This document shows, piece by piece, positions 37,813 through 47,835 of a stretch of 64,000 nt of DNA. The notes under the pieces are model-generated. The model made no database searches. It was not told where the DNA came from and was given only the letters and a program-made list of their open reading frames with translations. The stretch lies in assembly GCA_022449455.1 (NCBI GenBank), contig JAKUPL010000003.1, positions 186,001 through 250,000 on the forward strand. Reading direction: 5' to 3'. The number at the start of each line of letters is the position of its first letter. Within the stretch, counting starts at the first letter, position 1. The DNA is from Alcanivorax sp. (GTDB lineage: Bacteria; Pseudomonadota; Gammaproteobacteria; Pseudomonadales; Alcanivoracaceae). A program made the translations under genes and the position numbers.

Positions 37813-39483
37813 TCAGCGATCGTCCGGTTGTCGTTCGCGCACGTAGGCGGCCAGGGCGCGGGTGGAGGCATCCAGCCCGTCGGCGCCGGCGCCGCTCTCC
37901 AGCACCTGGATCATATCCTTGGCGATTTTCTTGCCCATTTCCACGCCCCACTGGTCGAAGGGATTGATGCCCCACAGCACCGCCTGCACGAACACTTTGT
38001 GCTCGTACAAGGCCACCAGCGCGCCCAGGTGACGCGGCGTCAGCTCGTCCAGCAGCAGCGTGGTGCTGGGTTGATTGCCGCGATACCGTTTATGGGTGGG
38101 GGTGCCGTCGTCCTCGGCCAGCGCCCGGTCGCCCAGCGCCAGCAGCCGCGACTGCGCCAGGCAGTTGGCCAGGGTCAGGATGTGCTGCTCCTCCAGCGGC
38201 TGCAGCTCCGCGCTGTTGCCGTTGCGGCGGCCGTGACGGGCGGCGGCCAGGAACTCACAGGCCACCGGCTGCGTGCCCTGGTGCAGCAACTGATAGAAAG
38301 CGTGCTGGGCATTGGGCCCCACCTCGCCCCAGATCACCGGGCAGGTGTGGTAATCCACCACTTCGCCGTCGCGGTCCACGGACTTGCCGTTGGATTCCAT
38401 CTCCAGCTGTTCCACATAGGCCGGCCAGTGTTTCAGCCGGCCGTCGTAGGGCAGCACCGCCCGGGCGGTGATATCGAGAAAATTCAGATTCCACACGTCC
38501 ACCAGACCGAGCAGCACCGGCAGGTTCTTCTCCCAGGGCGCGTCCTGGAAATGCCGGTCCATCTCGTTGGCGCCGGCCAGCAGCTCGCGGAAACCGTCCA
38601 TGCCGATGGTCAACGCAATGGGCAGGCCGATGGCGGACCACAGGGAATAGCGGCCGCCCACCCAGTCCCAGAACAGCAGCTGGTTGTCCTCGTGGATGCC
38701 CCACTCGCTCATGCGCTCCGGCTTGGCCGACACGCCCACGAAATGACAGCGCAGCACGGCGCCGTTCATTTTCGGGAACGCCTGCTCCAGCCAGCAGCGG
38801 GCGGTGGCCGCGTTGCTCAGGGTATCCACGGTGGTAAAGGACTTGGACGACACCACGATCAGGGTGGTGGCCGGGTTCAGCTCGTCCAGCAGCGGCGCGA
38901 TCTGGCTGCCGTCCATGGACGAGACGAAGTGCACGCGCGGACGCCGGCCTTCGCGGGGGTGGTTTTCGTGCAACGCCACCGAGGCCATCAGCGGCCCCAG
39001 GTCGGAGCCGCCCACGCCCACGTTGACCACATCGGTAATGGCGTCGCCTTCGCAGCCGCGCCACTGGCCGGACAGAATCCGTTTGACGATGCGCTCCATG
39101 CGCGCCAGCTGTTCCTGCACCGGGTCCGGCTCACCCTGGGGGCGCGGCGGCTGGCGCAGGCGCCAGTGCATGGCGGCGCGGCCCTCGGTCCAGTTCACCT
39201 CGCCGCCTTCAAACAGGCAGCGAATCCAGGTATCCAGGCCACGGGCGGCGGCCAGGGCGCGCAGTTTTTCCAGGGTGTCGGCGGTGAGCCGTTGCTTGCT
39301 GATGTCCACCAGCAGGCCGCCGGCGTGCAGGCTCAACGTCTCGAATCGCCGTGGATCCTCGGCGAACAGGTCCGCCAGATGCCAGTGGCGGGCCTGCTCC
39401 GCGTGCTCGCGCAGGGCCCGGTCGGCGTCGCGGGCCGCGTCGGTGTGGTGCGGGGGCAGGTCGTGCAGTGGTTCGGCGGTCAT
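37813..39483 (-). CDS. pgi: Glucose-6-phosphate isomerase
   Basis: A 556-residue enzyme interconverting fructose-6-P and glucose-6-P. Visible are the family blocks [56 protein letters not shown] and, near the C-terminus, [26 protein letters not shown]. The ATG ending at 39483 shares one base with the stop of the ugd-like gene (TGATG). Its location with galU and algC places it in sugar-nucleotide precursor supply as well as central carbon flow. Confidence 0.96.
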   Translation of the reverse strand: MTAEPLHDLPPHHTDAARDADRALREHAEQARHWHLADLFAEDPRRFETLSLHAGGLLVDISKQRLTADTLEKLRALAAARGLDTWIRCLFEGGEVNWTEGRAAMHWRLRQPPRPQGEPDPVQEQLARMERIVKRILSGQWRGCEGDAITDVVNVGVGGSDLGPLMASVALHENHPREGRRPRVHFVSSMDGSQIAPLLDELNPATTLIVVSSKSFTTVDTLSNAATARCWLEQAFPKMNGAVLRCHFVGVSAKPERMSEWGIHEDNQLLFWDWVGGRYSLWSAIGLPIALTIGMDGFRELLAGANEMDRHFQDAPWEKNLPVLLGLVDVWNLNFLDITARAVLPYDGRLKHWPAYVEQLEMESNGKSVDRDGEVVDYHTCPVIWGEVGPNAQHAFYQLLHQGTQPVACEFLAAARHGRRNGNSAELQPLEEQHILTLANCLAQSRLLALGDRALAEDDGTPTHKRYRGNQPSTTLLLDELTPRHLGALVALYEHKVFVQAVLWGINPFDQWGVEMGKKIAKDMIQVLESGAGADGLDASTRALAAYVRERQPDDR

Positions 39484-40787
39484 CAGCCTCTCCCGATACC
39501 GTGGTAGGTGAAGCCCTGACGCTTCACGTACGCCGGGTCGTAAATGTTGCGCCCGTCGAGAATCAGCGGCGTGCGCATGGCTGCCTTCAGGTCGTCCCAG
39601 TCCGGCCCCCAGTAGGCCTTCCATTCGGTGACCAGCATCAGAGCGTCGCTGTCGCGGGCCGCTTCATAGGGATCGTCGTGCAGCGTCAGGGTGCCCTTGC
39701 CGCGCGCCCAGTTGGACAGCTCCGGCAACGCCAGCGGGTCGTGCACGTGCACGTCCACGCCCTGGGCCCAGAGGGCCTCGATCAAACGCAGGGCGGGACC
39801 GTTGTCGACCCGGTCGGAGCCGGGTTTGAAGGCGGCCCCCCACAGGGTCACGCGGCGCTCTTCCACGTCGCCTTCGAAGTGGCGCCAGAACTTGCGGAAC
39901 AGCACTTCCTTCTGGCGCTCGTTGATCTGCAGCACCTGTTCCAGCAGCTCGGCGCCGATGCGCCGGCTGCGCAGGGTGTCGGTGAGGCTCATCACGTCAC
40001 GGCTGAAGCCGGGACCGCCGAAACCACAGCCGGCGTACAGATAGGCCTCGCCGATGCGCGGGTCGGACCCCACGCCCTGGCGGATCACGTCGATGTCCAC
40101 CGCCAGTTCCTCGGCCAGCAGCGCCATGTCGTTCATGTAGCTGAGCCGGGTGGCGAGCATGCCGCTGATCGCCAGCTTGGTGAATTCCGCTTCGCGGGGC
40201 AGCATCACCTTGAGCACGTCGCGGCGGCGGTTGTAGGGCCGCAGCAGTTCACGCATCAGCACTTCCGCCTCGCGCTCGTCGCAGCCCAGCAGAATATGGT
40301 GCGGCCGGGTAAAGGAATCCAGCGCCTGACCTTCCTGCAGCGTGTCCGGCAAACACACCACCGGGGTGTCGGCGCCGGCATCGCGCAGCCGGGCCTGCAA
40401 CTGCTCGGTGGTGCCCACCGGAAACACACTCTGGTTGACCAGCAGGCGGGCGCCGCCCCGGCCGGCCCAGTCGGCCAGATGCCCGGCCCGTTCCAGATCG
40501 CCGGGCTGCAGCGCCAGACACACCACCGGCGCCGGCTCGCTCACCGCCGGCTCGCCGTTGACGTCGGCCAGGCCGGGTTCGTCGGTGCGGCAGTCCAGCC
40601 GCCCGGCACGGCGCTGAGCGCTGACCAGTTCCGACAGGCCGGGCTCCTGATACAGCACCCGGTCGTCGTCCAGGGCCCGGGCGACGCGTCCCGGCGGCAG
40701 CCACCAGCGCACCCGATGGCCGCTCTGGGCCATCGCCGTGGCGGTGACCATGGCGCACAGGGTGTCGCCGAACATATCGATGCGCAT
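39483..40787 (-). CDS. UDP-glucose/GDP-mannose dehydrogenase-like protein, catalytic residues altered
   Basis: A 434-residue protein with the overall layout of nucleotide-sugar dehydrogenases ([38 protein letters not shown]). Key positions deviate. The N-terminal Rossmann glycine motif is replaced by FGDTLCAM. The catalytic Cys site GGSCFPKD reads GGPGFSRD (Gly260). The Asn after the catalytic Lys (K204) is Ser208. PEFLREG reads PDTLQEG. A Cys occurs six residues earlier (Cys254). It may be a pseudoenzyme or a divergent enzyme. It lies eight bp after galU and overlaps the pgi start by one base. Not obviously truncated. Confidence 0.82.
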   Translation of the reverse strand: MRIDMFGDTLCAMVTATAMAQSGHRVRWWLPPGRVARALDDDRVLYQEPGLSELVSAQRRAGRLDCRTDEPGLADVNGEPAVSEPAPVVCLALQPGDLERAGHLADWAGRGGARLLVNQSVFPVGTTEQLQARLRDAGADTPVVCLPDTLQEGQALDSFTRPHHILLGCDEREAEVLMRELLRPYNRRRDVLKVMLPREAEFTKLAISGMLATRLSYMNDMALLAEELAVDIDVIRQGVGSDPRIGEAYLYAGCGFGGPGFSRDVMSLTDTLRSRRIGAELLEQVLQINERQKEVLFRKFWRHFEGDVEERRVTLWGAAFKPGSDRVDNGPALRLIEALWAQGVDVHVHDPLALPELSNWARGKGTLTLHDDPYEAARDSDALMLVTEWKAYWGPDWDDLKAAMRTPLILDGRNIYDPAYVKRQGFTYHGIGRG

Positions 40788-40795
40788 GACGTCCT

Positions 40796-41674
40796 CTAGG
40801 CCTGGTAACGATCAAGCAGCGCGCGGGCGGCGTCGCCGATTTCCGCGTGCTTCAGCGAGTAATGCAAAATCGCTTCCAGGTAGCCTTCCTTGCTACCGCA
40901 ATCGAAGGTGCGACCGAGCATGGCATAGGCTTCCACCGGCGCCTGGCCGATCAGCGTGGCCAGGGCGTCGGTAAGCTGAATTTCGTCGCCGGCTCCCGGC
41001 GGCGTGTCGGCGAGCAGATCCATCACTTCCGGCGGCAGCACGTAGCGGCCCACCACCGACAGGTTGGAAGGCGCCTGCTCGCGGGAGGGCTTCTCCACCA
41101 CGCCGCGCATGGGGGCACTGTCGCCGGGCTGGGGCGGGGTGCCGTCGAGGTCGGCGATGCCGTATTTGTGCACCAGTTCGTCGGGCACTTTCTCCACCAT
41201 GATCTGGGCGGCGCCCTCTTCCTCGAACCGGCGGATCATGTTGTTCAGATCGTTGCCGCGCCCGTCACCGTCCACCAGCACGTCCGGCAGAATCACCACG
41301 AAGGGTTCGTCGCCAACCACCTGGCGCGCCTGCCAGACCGCGTGGCCCAGCCCCTGGGGCGGCCCCTGGCGCACGCTGATCACCTGCACGCCGTCCGGCA
41401 GCGGCCGGCGGATTTTTTCCAGCAGCCCGGTCTTGCCCTTGGCTTCCAGCTGCGCTTCCAGCTCCGGATGGCCGTCGAAGAAGTTCTCGATGGCGGTCTT
41501 GCTGCCGTGGCTGACCAGGATGATCTCGGTGATGCCGGCTTCCACCGCCTCTTCCACCACGTAATCAATGGCCGGCCGGTCGACGATCGGCAGCATTTCC
41601 TTGGGAATGGACTTGGAGGCCGGCAGCATGCGGGTGCCAAACCCCGCCACCGGAATGACCGCTTTCCTGACCAT
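40796..41674 (-). CDS. galU: UTP-glucose-1-phosphate uridylyltransferase
   Basis: A 292-residue enzyme making UDP-glucose, the donor for cellulose. Motifs: AVIPVAGFGTRMLPASKSIPKEMLPI (split here, residues about 4-30), VDRPAIDYVVEEAVEAGI, FVVILPDVLVDG and FDCGSKEGYLEA. ATG 41674 follows AAGGAG; in-frame sequence to 41740 is not needed. It is 128 bp downstream of bcsZ and upstream of the ugd-like gene, on the same strand as the whole cellulose operon. Confidence 0.95.
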   Translation of the reverse strand: MVRKAVIPVAGFGTRMLPASKSIPKEMLPIVDRPAIDYVVEEAVEAGITEIILVSHGSKTAIENFFDGHPELEAQLEAKGKTGLLEKIRRPLPDGVQVISVRQGPPQGLGHAVWQARQVVGDEPFVVILPDVLVDGDGRGNDLNNMIRRFEEEGAAQIMVEKVPDELVHKYGIADLDGTPPQPGDSAPMRGVVEKPSREQAPSNLSVVGRYVLPPEVMDLLADTPPGAGDEIQLTDALATLIGQAPVEAYAMLGRTFDCGSKEGYLEAILHYSLKHAEIGDAARALLDRYQA

Positions 41675-41802
41675 GGAAACTCCTTGAGAAAAAATTCGGG
41701 ACGAAACGGGCCCGGGCAATGTTTTTATTATGAAACACAACGCCGTGCCGTGTTCCGCAAGCGGTTCGCGGCGTAGGGGCTAATTACATTCTTTTACCAG
41801 AG

Positions 41803-42831
41803 CTAGGAATGAGGCCGCCACGCCATGCGGCTGAGCATCAGCAGCGAGGCGCTATAGTAGTCGTCGTCCTGCCCCGGCGACAGGGGAATGCTGTCGCCAT
41901 TGCCGAGCAGCAGCGCCCGCACCGCCAGCCCCCCTCGGGACAGGCTGAAGTCGGCGCTTTCGCCGCTGACCAGATCCACCCAGGCCGGCGGCCGCGGCCG
42001 CAGCCAGTAGCGGCGGATGCCATCCAGGGCGCCGGCGTCGCCCAGGCCCATCCAATAAAAATACAAGGGTACCCGCACCGCCTCGAAACCGAAACGGGGC
42101 GGCCAGGCCTCCGGCAGCGCCAGGCTGCCGTCCTTGTTGAGCCGCAGCCAGTCCGGCACCAGCCGGTGTTCGCCGAAACGGGCCTCGTGCATCAGCCGGG
42201 CGCCGTCGTACATCAGGCGCCGCCAGGGGCCGTTGGGCTCCAGGCGGGCGAACTCATCCAGGGCCGGCATCACCCAATAGGACGGATTCAGATTCACGTA
42301 GCCGTCGTGCACGAAGCCGGAGCGGGCCGGCAACAGCACCAGATAGCCGCCGTATTCCAGCAGCAGATGACGGCGAATCGCTTCGCGCAACGCCAGCGAG
42401 TCGGTGAGGTAGCGGCGCACGCCCCAGCGCTGGCCGGCGCGCTGCAACGCCCAGGCGATCAGCAGGTCGCCGTCGCTGGCGTTATTGGGGTCGACGATGC
42501 GCGGGTCCGCGTCCGGCTGATAGCGCCAGGCGTAGAGGCCGTCCACCGGCCGGCGCAGGTGTTCGCGGGTCCACTGGTAGAGTTTTTCAAAACGGGGGCG
42601 GTCGTCGAAATGGACCGCCATGAGCATGCCCCAACCCTGCCCCTCCGTGTGGCTGACACCGCCGTTGCCGGTGTCCACCACCCGCCCCTCGTCGGTCATG
42701 TAACGCTGTTCGTAGTGGCGCCAGCCGGCGTCCCTCGCCGCCGCGCCCGTCGACATCAGCGCCAGCCCGACCAGTAGGGCCACCAGCCAGCCGGCGCGCC
42801 GTGTCGCCCCGCCGTCATCCTCAACAGCCAT
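41803..42831 (-). CDS. bcsZ: Periplasmic endo-1,4-beta-glucanase (GH8, BcsZ)
   Basis: A 342-residue secreted GH8 cellulase of the cellulose synthase complex, trimming nascent glucan in the periplasm. The signal peptide covers about residues 11-32 (hydrophobic WLVALLVGLALM, cleaved near AAA). The catalytic acid is in HTEGQGWGM (Glu63); NASDGDLLIAWAL, NPSYWVMPAL and FGFEAVRVPLYFYW are GH8 blocks. The ATG 42831 overlaps the bcsD end by 11 bases. It is last of the bcs genes proper. Confidence 0.92.
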   Translation of the reverse strand: MAVEDDGGATRRAGWLVALLVGLALMSTGAAARDAGWRHYEQRYMTDEGRVVDTGNGGVSHTEGQGWGMLMAVHFDDRPRFEKLYQWTREHLRRPVDGLYAWRYQPDADPRIVDPNNASDGDLLIAWALQRAGQRWGVRRYLTDSLALREAIRRHLLLEYGGYLVLLPARSGFVHDGYVNLNPSYWVMPALDEFARLEPNGPWRRLMYDGARLMHEARFGEHRLVPDWLRLNKDGSLALPEAWPPRFGFEAVRVPLYFYWMGLGDAGALDGIRRYWLRPRPPAWVDLVSGESADFSLSRGGLAVRALLLGNGDSIPLSPGQDDDYYSASLLMLSRMAWRPHS

Positions 42832-43294
42832 AGCAAAATTCCAGCGGCCCATCCGGTTGGGCCTTGAGTACCTGCACCTCCACGGTGCGATCACCGCCCT
42901 GGTCGCGCAGCCAGGCGTTATAGGCGCCGCCCAGCAGCGCCGCCAGCGCCGCCGTCCAGGTTTCGCGCACGGTGCCGTCCAGCCGGGGCCAGGCATCGTG
43001 CACGATCACGATCATGTCCGATTCGCCGTGAAACTGACACCAGCCCCAGTCCAGCTGGTTCCAGCGCCGGTTGATGGCCGCTTCCAGCCCTTCCAGGGTG
43101 TCCTGCTCATCGATCGGCAGGTCGCCGGCGATCTTGGTGCCGAGATGACCGAAAAACGCCAGCATCTCCTGGCTGCCGGCGCTGGCGTTCAGTTCCTCCA
43201 CCAGCGCGGTCATGAACAACCGCCACTGGCCACTGAACTGCCGGCCCCGGAAGTATTCCAGCGAGCGTGCCTGATTCGCGGTCTTTTTATCCAT
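42821..43294 (-). CDS. bcsD: Cellulose synthase subunit D
   Basis: A 157-residue protein resembling BcsD, the periplasmic octameric ring protein that organises parallel glucan chains in type I (Komagataeibacter-like) systems. Recognisable segments: YFRGRQFSGQWRLFMTALVEEL near the N-terminus, and a C-terminal half with WNQLDWGWCQF and RETWTAALAALLGGAYNAWL. Start ATG 43294 is two bases after the bcsC stop. No signal peptide is visible, as in other BcsD proteins. Its presence suggests ordered cellulose output. Confidence 0.85.
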   Translation of the reverse strand: MDKKTANQARSLEYFRGRQFSGQWRLFMTALVEELNASAGSQEMLAFFGHLGTKIAGDLPIDEQDTLEGLEAAINRRWNQLDWGWCQFHGESDMIVIVHDAWPRLDGTVRETWTAALAALLGGAYNAWLRDQGGDRTVEVQVLKAQPDGPLEFCYGC

Positions 43295-43296
43295 GA

Positions 43297-46200
43297 TCAC
43301 GGCTCCATGGTGTAAAGCAGGTTGATCATCGCGGACGTTTCCGAGTAATCCCCGAACGTATCGTAATCGATGCTGGTGCCGAGGCTGAACGCCGGCGACA
43401 ACTGATAGTCGAGTCCCGCGCCCAGGTTGAGCCCGAAGCCGCTCTTGCTCTCGGCGTCGTAGTACGACGCAGTGGCGATACCGGCGTCCACCAGAATATC
43501 CATCCATTGTTGTTGTTCTCCCAGGGTCGGGAAATACGGTGCTTCCTCCACCGTGTAACTCTGGAAGCCCGGTTGCAGGCGGGCGTTCCAGCTGACGCGG
43601 TTGTAGGTTTCCTTGTAGGTGATCGGGAAGGCCAGGCTGACGTAATCCTGCGGGCTGAAATACCCCCCGTGCCCGTAGGTGAACTGGCCCCGGTTTTCGT
43701 CGAAGCTGCGGTAATTGAGGTGCACGCCGGTCTGCAGCGTGCGCCAGCGTTCGTTGATCGGCTTCACGTAGGCACCCAGGTTGAAGACCGCCGCCTGGTT
43801 GGTGTCCACATTGTGGCCCTGGTAGCTGTAGAAACCCAGATCCCCGTAGCTGCCCACTTGACCGTTGTCATAGGCCAGGCCGATTTCCGCGCCGGAGCGC
43901 GTCACGCCGCCCCAGCGGTCGCCGGTGACCGGATCCTCGACGCCGGCATAGGACAGCAGGCTGTCGGTGACCGCGCGGCGCTGGGCGGTGAGCCGCAGGT
44001 TGGTGTGGGTGGCCACCCGGGGCGCCCAGGTGATGCCGCCCACCAGGTTGGTGACCTCGAAGCCGTAGGGGGTGCTGCCGATGTCGCCGCTGAACGCCCC
44101 TTCCCGGTAGCCGAACGCCACCGCCATGCCGGCGTCGCTCTGGTTGCCGTAGGCGGCGGCGCGGCGGTAGGCGCCGGCGCGGGCCGCCACGTCGCTGACC
44201 AGCTGCCGCACGGCGGCGGCGCGGGCCCGGTAGTCGGCGGTGGTGGCGGCGTCCAGGGAGAAGTCGCTGCTGCCGAATTCCCGCTGCAGGTAGTTGTCCA
44301 CGAACTGGCGCTGCTCGTTGCTCAGCGCGTCCAGGTCGATGCCCGACTCGAACAGCACATTGCGCTTGACGCTGCTTTCGAAGTTGTCCTGGGCGTCGTC
44401 GAGCTGGTTCTCCGCGTTGGCGAACTGGTTCTGCCGTTCGTTGAAGGTGCTCTGCGCCTGGTTGAGCTGGGACTCGCGGGTGTCCACCGCCGCCTGCAAC
44501 GCCGCCAGCTCCTCCTCGGTGGGGTCGTTGGCGTTGAGCAGCGCGTCCTGGGCGTCGGCCAGGTTCTGCTGGGCGGTGGTGACGCTGGTCTGGGCGGCGT
44601 CGCGCTGGGCCTCGGCGGTGGTGAAGGCGCCCTGGGCGGCGTCCAGATTGTCGGCCACCTGATCGATGCCATCGATCAGGTCATCCACGCCGCTGAGCTG
44701 CTCCACCACCGCCGAGGCGGCGGCGGAGGACGCGCCGGTGGAGCCGAAGCGACGGGTGGCGTCGCCTTCCAGGGTGCCCGCGTTCAGGTAGACCGGCGAG
44801 GCGGTGGCGGTAAAGCGGCCACCGCCGAACGGCACCGATGACAGGCCGATGTCGCCGCGAATCTCGGTGAGCTGGCTGAGCCCTTCCTCACCGTCGCGGA
44901 AGCGCAGCGAGAGACCGCCCTGCCCCTTCGGCGACAGCGCCCGGCGCAGGTCGCCGCGCAGGTCGTCGATGCGCACCAGCCGTTCTTCGCTGGGCGCCGG
45001 CTTGGCCGGTGGCGCGGCGGCGGCGCGGCGCGGGCTGTACCCGCCGCTGCCCGCCTCGCCGGCATCGGCGTAGGCGCCGCCCACGGTGTCGCCCCGGTCC
45101 GGCCGGCGCCAGTCGCCGGCCCAGGCCTCGCCACCACCGCTCCGGTAGGGGCTGGCCGGGGTCGGCGTCGCCGGTGCCGAATCGTAGGAGCGGTTCAGAT
45201 AGCCCCGGGCCTCGCCGTCCGGCTGCCAGCGGCCGGCCACCCGGGTCTCGCCGGGCAGCCAGACCCCGGCGCTCTTAGCCGCGCCGGAACGGTCGTCGGC
45301 ACCGCTGAAGGCGGCCCAGCGGCCGTCGTCGCGGGAGCGACCGCCGTCGCGGAACGGATTGACCACGCCCACCACCGACGGGCCGCCACTGCGCTCCCGG
45401 CCGGCCGCCTGGTTGGCGAAGGTCAGCGCCTGGCGTTTGTCGCCCTGGGCCTCGGCGGTGCGCGCCGCCAACAGCAGCAGTTCCGCGTCTTCCAGCGGCG
45501 CCACCTGACGCAGCAGCTCCTCGGCGTGGTTGGCGTCGCCGGCGCCCAGGGCGGCGGCCACGGCGCCGCGCCGGGCCACCACGTCGCCCGGATCGCGCTG
45601 CAGTTGCCATTCGAACACGCTGGCCGCGTCGGCGAAGCGCTCACCCTTGAGATAGAGGTTGCCCAGCTCGTGCAGCAGGGCCGGTTCCCGGGGGCGCCGC
45701 TCCAGTTCCGCCACCAGCACGTCATAGGCCTGGGCCAGCTCGCCGCGCTCACGCAGGGCGGTGACCTGATCCAGCAGCAATTGGTCGCGGGTATCGTTGA
45801 GGGCGGCCCGGGCCGGCGGCGCGTCGGCGGCACGGCGGTCGAGCAGCGCCATCAACCGGCGCGCCTCGCGCTCATTGCCGGTGCGCGACAGCACCGAGGC
45901 GTGGGCGAGGAACGGCGTCACCGCCTTGCTCTCGCCCAGGTGCAGATCCAGGTCCCGGCGTACCAGCGCCACCGCCAGGGCGTCCTCGCCCTGATCCACC
46001 AGCAGGCTGGCCACCTGACCCAGCTCGGCGGAGTCCGTGGGCGGGTTGCGGTAGAGATCGTCCAGGGCGTTCTCCACCTGCCATTCGTCCCCTTCCGCCA
46101 GCACCCGGCGCAGGCTGGCCACCCGGGCGCCGCCGCGCACGCGGTCGCGCAATTGGTTGATCTCATCGTCGCGCTGGTTGGCGGGAATGCGTTCCACCAG

Positions 46201-47835
46201 CGCCTGGGCGTCTTCCCAGCGCTGCTGCTTCTCGGCCAGCAACGCCGCCACCTGCAGGTCGGCCACGTCCGGCTTGCCGTCCAGCAACGGGTCGATCAGC
46301 GCCCGGGCCCGACGCGGCTGGCCCTGGTCGTCGTAGAAACGGGCCAGTGACAGCCGCGTCCAGGGATCGTTCGGGGCCACCGCCATGGCTTCGCGCAGGG
46401 CCTGTTCCCCGGCACCGGCGCGGCCGGCGGCGATCAGGTCCTCGCCCTGCTGCCGCAGGCTGTCCACCCGCTGCTGGCGCAGATAGCTCAACTGCTCCTT
46501 GGCCGACGCCGGCAGCTTTTCGAATTCCGCGTCCGCGTCCTGATAACGGCCCTGGGCCAGCAGCGCCCGCACCAGGCCGCCGCGGGCCTCGGTCATCGCC
46601 GGGCGCTCCACCAGCAGGTCCCGATAGAGGCTTTCCGCCACCACCGCGCGGTCCTGGGCCAGCAGAATCTCCCCTTGCAGCAGCTTGGCGTCGCGGCCCT
46701 GGTTACCCGGCGCCCGGGTGAGCGGGCGCACGTCCTGGAACGCCTGGTCCAGATTGCCGTTGCGGAAGGCGGTGCGCACCCCGGCCAGCTGACCGTAGAA
46801 GCGGGCGCTCTCCAGGGGCGGCCGCCACTCGGCGGCCTTGTCGGGGTTGAGCTGGATGGCCCGCGCCAGGGACTGCTGGGCGTCCTGGAATTGCTCCCGC
46901 CGCAACTGCACCAGACCCAGGCCCGCCAGCGCGTCGGCGTCATTCGGGTCTTCCTTGAGGGCGGCGCGGAACGATTGCTCCGCCGGGTCCACCCGGCCGG
47001 CCTGCAGGGCGGCATAGCCCCGGCCCCGGGCGGCGCGCCCCTGGTTATCGGCGCCGGCCAGCTTGGCGGCCACCGCCTGGTCGTCGGGAAACGCTTCCAG
47101 GTACTGGCGCAGGGGCGCCACGCTGTCCTGGGTGTCGGGCAACCACAGCAGCGCCTGACGCCAGGCGTCCAGCACCTCCCGGTCCTGCTTCGCCTGCCAC
47201 AGCGCGCGCAGTTGCTCGATGCCGCGCAATCGGGTGGCGTTCTCGTAGGTCAGCACCTTGGCCAGGGCCACCGCCACCTGGCGATCACCGGGGCGCTGTT
47301 CGGCGAGCCGCTGCAGGCCGGCGCGGGCCTCCGCCCGGCGGCCCTCGACGCCGGCCAGGGTCTGGTAATACTCCAGCGCCAGATCCGCCGGCGGGGGGCC
47401 GTCGAACAGTTCTTCATAGCGGCTCACCGCCGCTTTCGCGTTGCCGGCGCGGGCCAGCTGGCGGGCGTCGCGCAGTTGCTCCGCGTCCACGTCCTGCCGC
47501 CGCAGCCGCTCGTCCAGGCGGCGCGCGTAATCGCTGTTCGGCGCCGCCTGGCGCAGCCGGTCGGCGTAGCGCTGGGCGGCGGCCGGGTCCCGTTCCTGCT
47601 CCAGCACGGCCATCTGGTAGAGCGCCGCCGGATTGTCCGGGTCGGCGGCCAGCACCCGTTGCAGGGTGTCCGCGGCCAGATCCGGGCGATTATTGCCGCG
47701 CCAGAACTCCGCCTGATCCAGCAACCGCTGCACCGACGCATCGCTGCTCTGGCCCAGGGACAGCCCCGGCGCCATGGTCAGCGTGGTCCCCAACAGGCCG
47801 GCCACCAGCCATTCATTGAAGCGCTTCCCACTCAT
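43297..47835 (-). CDS. bcsC: Cellulose synthase subunit BcsC with extended C-terminal insertion
   Basis: A 1512-residue outer-membrane export component. A signal peptide (to GLSLGQ, residue about 28) is followed by about 800 residues of TPR helices (from LLDQAEFWRGNNRPDLA), then a Gly/Ser/Pro-rich linker (about 860-1000). The BcsC C-terminal domain starts at RIDDLRGDLRRALSPKGQGG and ends with beta strands to LLYTMEP. Between about residues 1040 and 1230 lies an atypical insertion of heptad-like, Gln/Ala/Asp-rich sequence (DQVADNLDAAQGAFTTAEAQ, AQQNLADAQDALLNAND). ATG 47835 overlaps the bcsAB stop by four bases. Confidence 0.92.
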   Translation of the reverse strand: MSGKRFNEWLVAGLLGTTLTMAPGLSLGQSSDASVQRLLDQAEFWRGNNRPDLAADTLQRVLAADPDNPAALYQMAVLEQERDPAAAQRYADRLRQAAPNSDYARRLDERLRRQDVDAEQLRDARQLARAGNAKAAVSRYEELFDGPPPADLALEYYQTLAGVEGRRAEARAGLQRLAEQRPGDRQVAVALAKVLTYENATRLRGIEQLRALWQAKQDREVLDAWRQALLWLPDTQDSVAPLRQYLEAFPDDQAVAAKLAGADNQGRAARGRGYAALQAGRVDPAEQSFRAALKEDPNDADALAGLGLVQLRREQFQDAQQSLARAIQLNPDKAAEWRPPLESARFYGQLAGVRTAFRNGNLDQAFQDVRPLTRAPGNQGRDAKLLQGEILLAQDRAVVAESLYRDLLVERPAMTEARGGLVRALLAQGRYQDADAEFEKLPASAKEQLSYLRQQRVDSLRQQGEDLIAAGRAGAGEQALREAMAVAPNDPWTRLSLARFYDDQGQPRRARALIDPLLDGKPDVADLQVAALLAEKQQRWEDAQALVERIPANQRDDEINQLRDRVRGGARVASLRRVLAEGDEWQVENALDDLYRNPPTDSAELGQVASLLVDQGEDALAVALVRRDLDLHLGESKAVTPFLAHASVLSRTGNEREARRLMALLDRRAADAPPARAALNDTRDQLLLDQVTALRERGELAQAYDVLVAELERRPREPALLHELGNLYLKGERFADAASVFEWQLQRDPGDVVARRGAVAAALGAGDANHAEELLRQVAPLEDAELLLLAARTAEAQGDKRQALTFANQAAGRERSGGPSVVGVVNPFRDGGRSRDDGRWAAFSGADDRSGAAKSAGVWLPGETRVAGRWQPDGEARGYLNRSYDSAPATPTPASPYRSGGGEAWAGDWRRPDRGDTVGGAYADAGEAGSGGYSPRRAAAAPPAKPAPSEERLVRIDDLRGDLRRALSPKGQGGLSLRFRDGEEGLSQLTEIRGDIGLSSVPFGGGRFTATASPVYLNAGTLEGDATRRFGSTGASSAAASAVVEQLSGVDDLIDGIDQVADNLDAAQGAFTTAEAQRDAAQTSVTTAQQNLADAQDALLNANDPTEEELAALQAAVDTRESQLNQAQSTFNERQNQFANAENQLDDAQDNFESSVKRNVLFESGIDLDALSNEQRQFVDNYLQREFGSSDFSLDAATTADYRARAAAVRQLVSDVAARAGAYRRAAAYGNQSDAGMAVAFGYREGAFSGDIGSTPYGFEVTNLVGGITWAPRVATHTNLRLTAQRRAVTDSLLSYAGVEDPVTGDRWGGVTRSGAEIGLAYDNGQVGSYGDLGFYSYQGHNVDTNQAAVFNLGAYVKPINERWRTLQTGVHLNYRSFDENRGQFTYGHGGYFSPQDYVSLAFPITYKETYNRVSWNARLQPGFQSYTVEEAPYFPTLGEQQQWMDILVDAGIATASYYDAESKSGFGLNLGAGLDYQLSPAFSLGTSIDYDTFGDYSETSAMINLLYTMEP

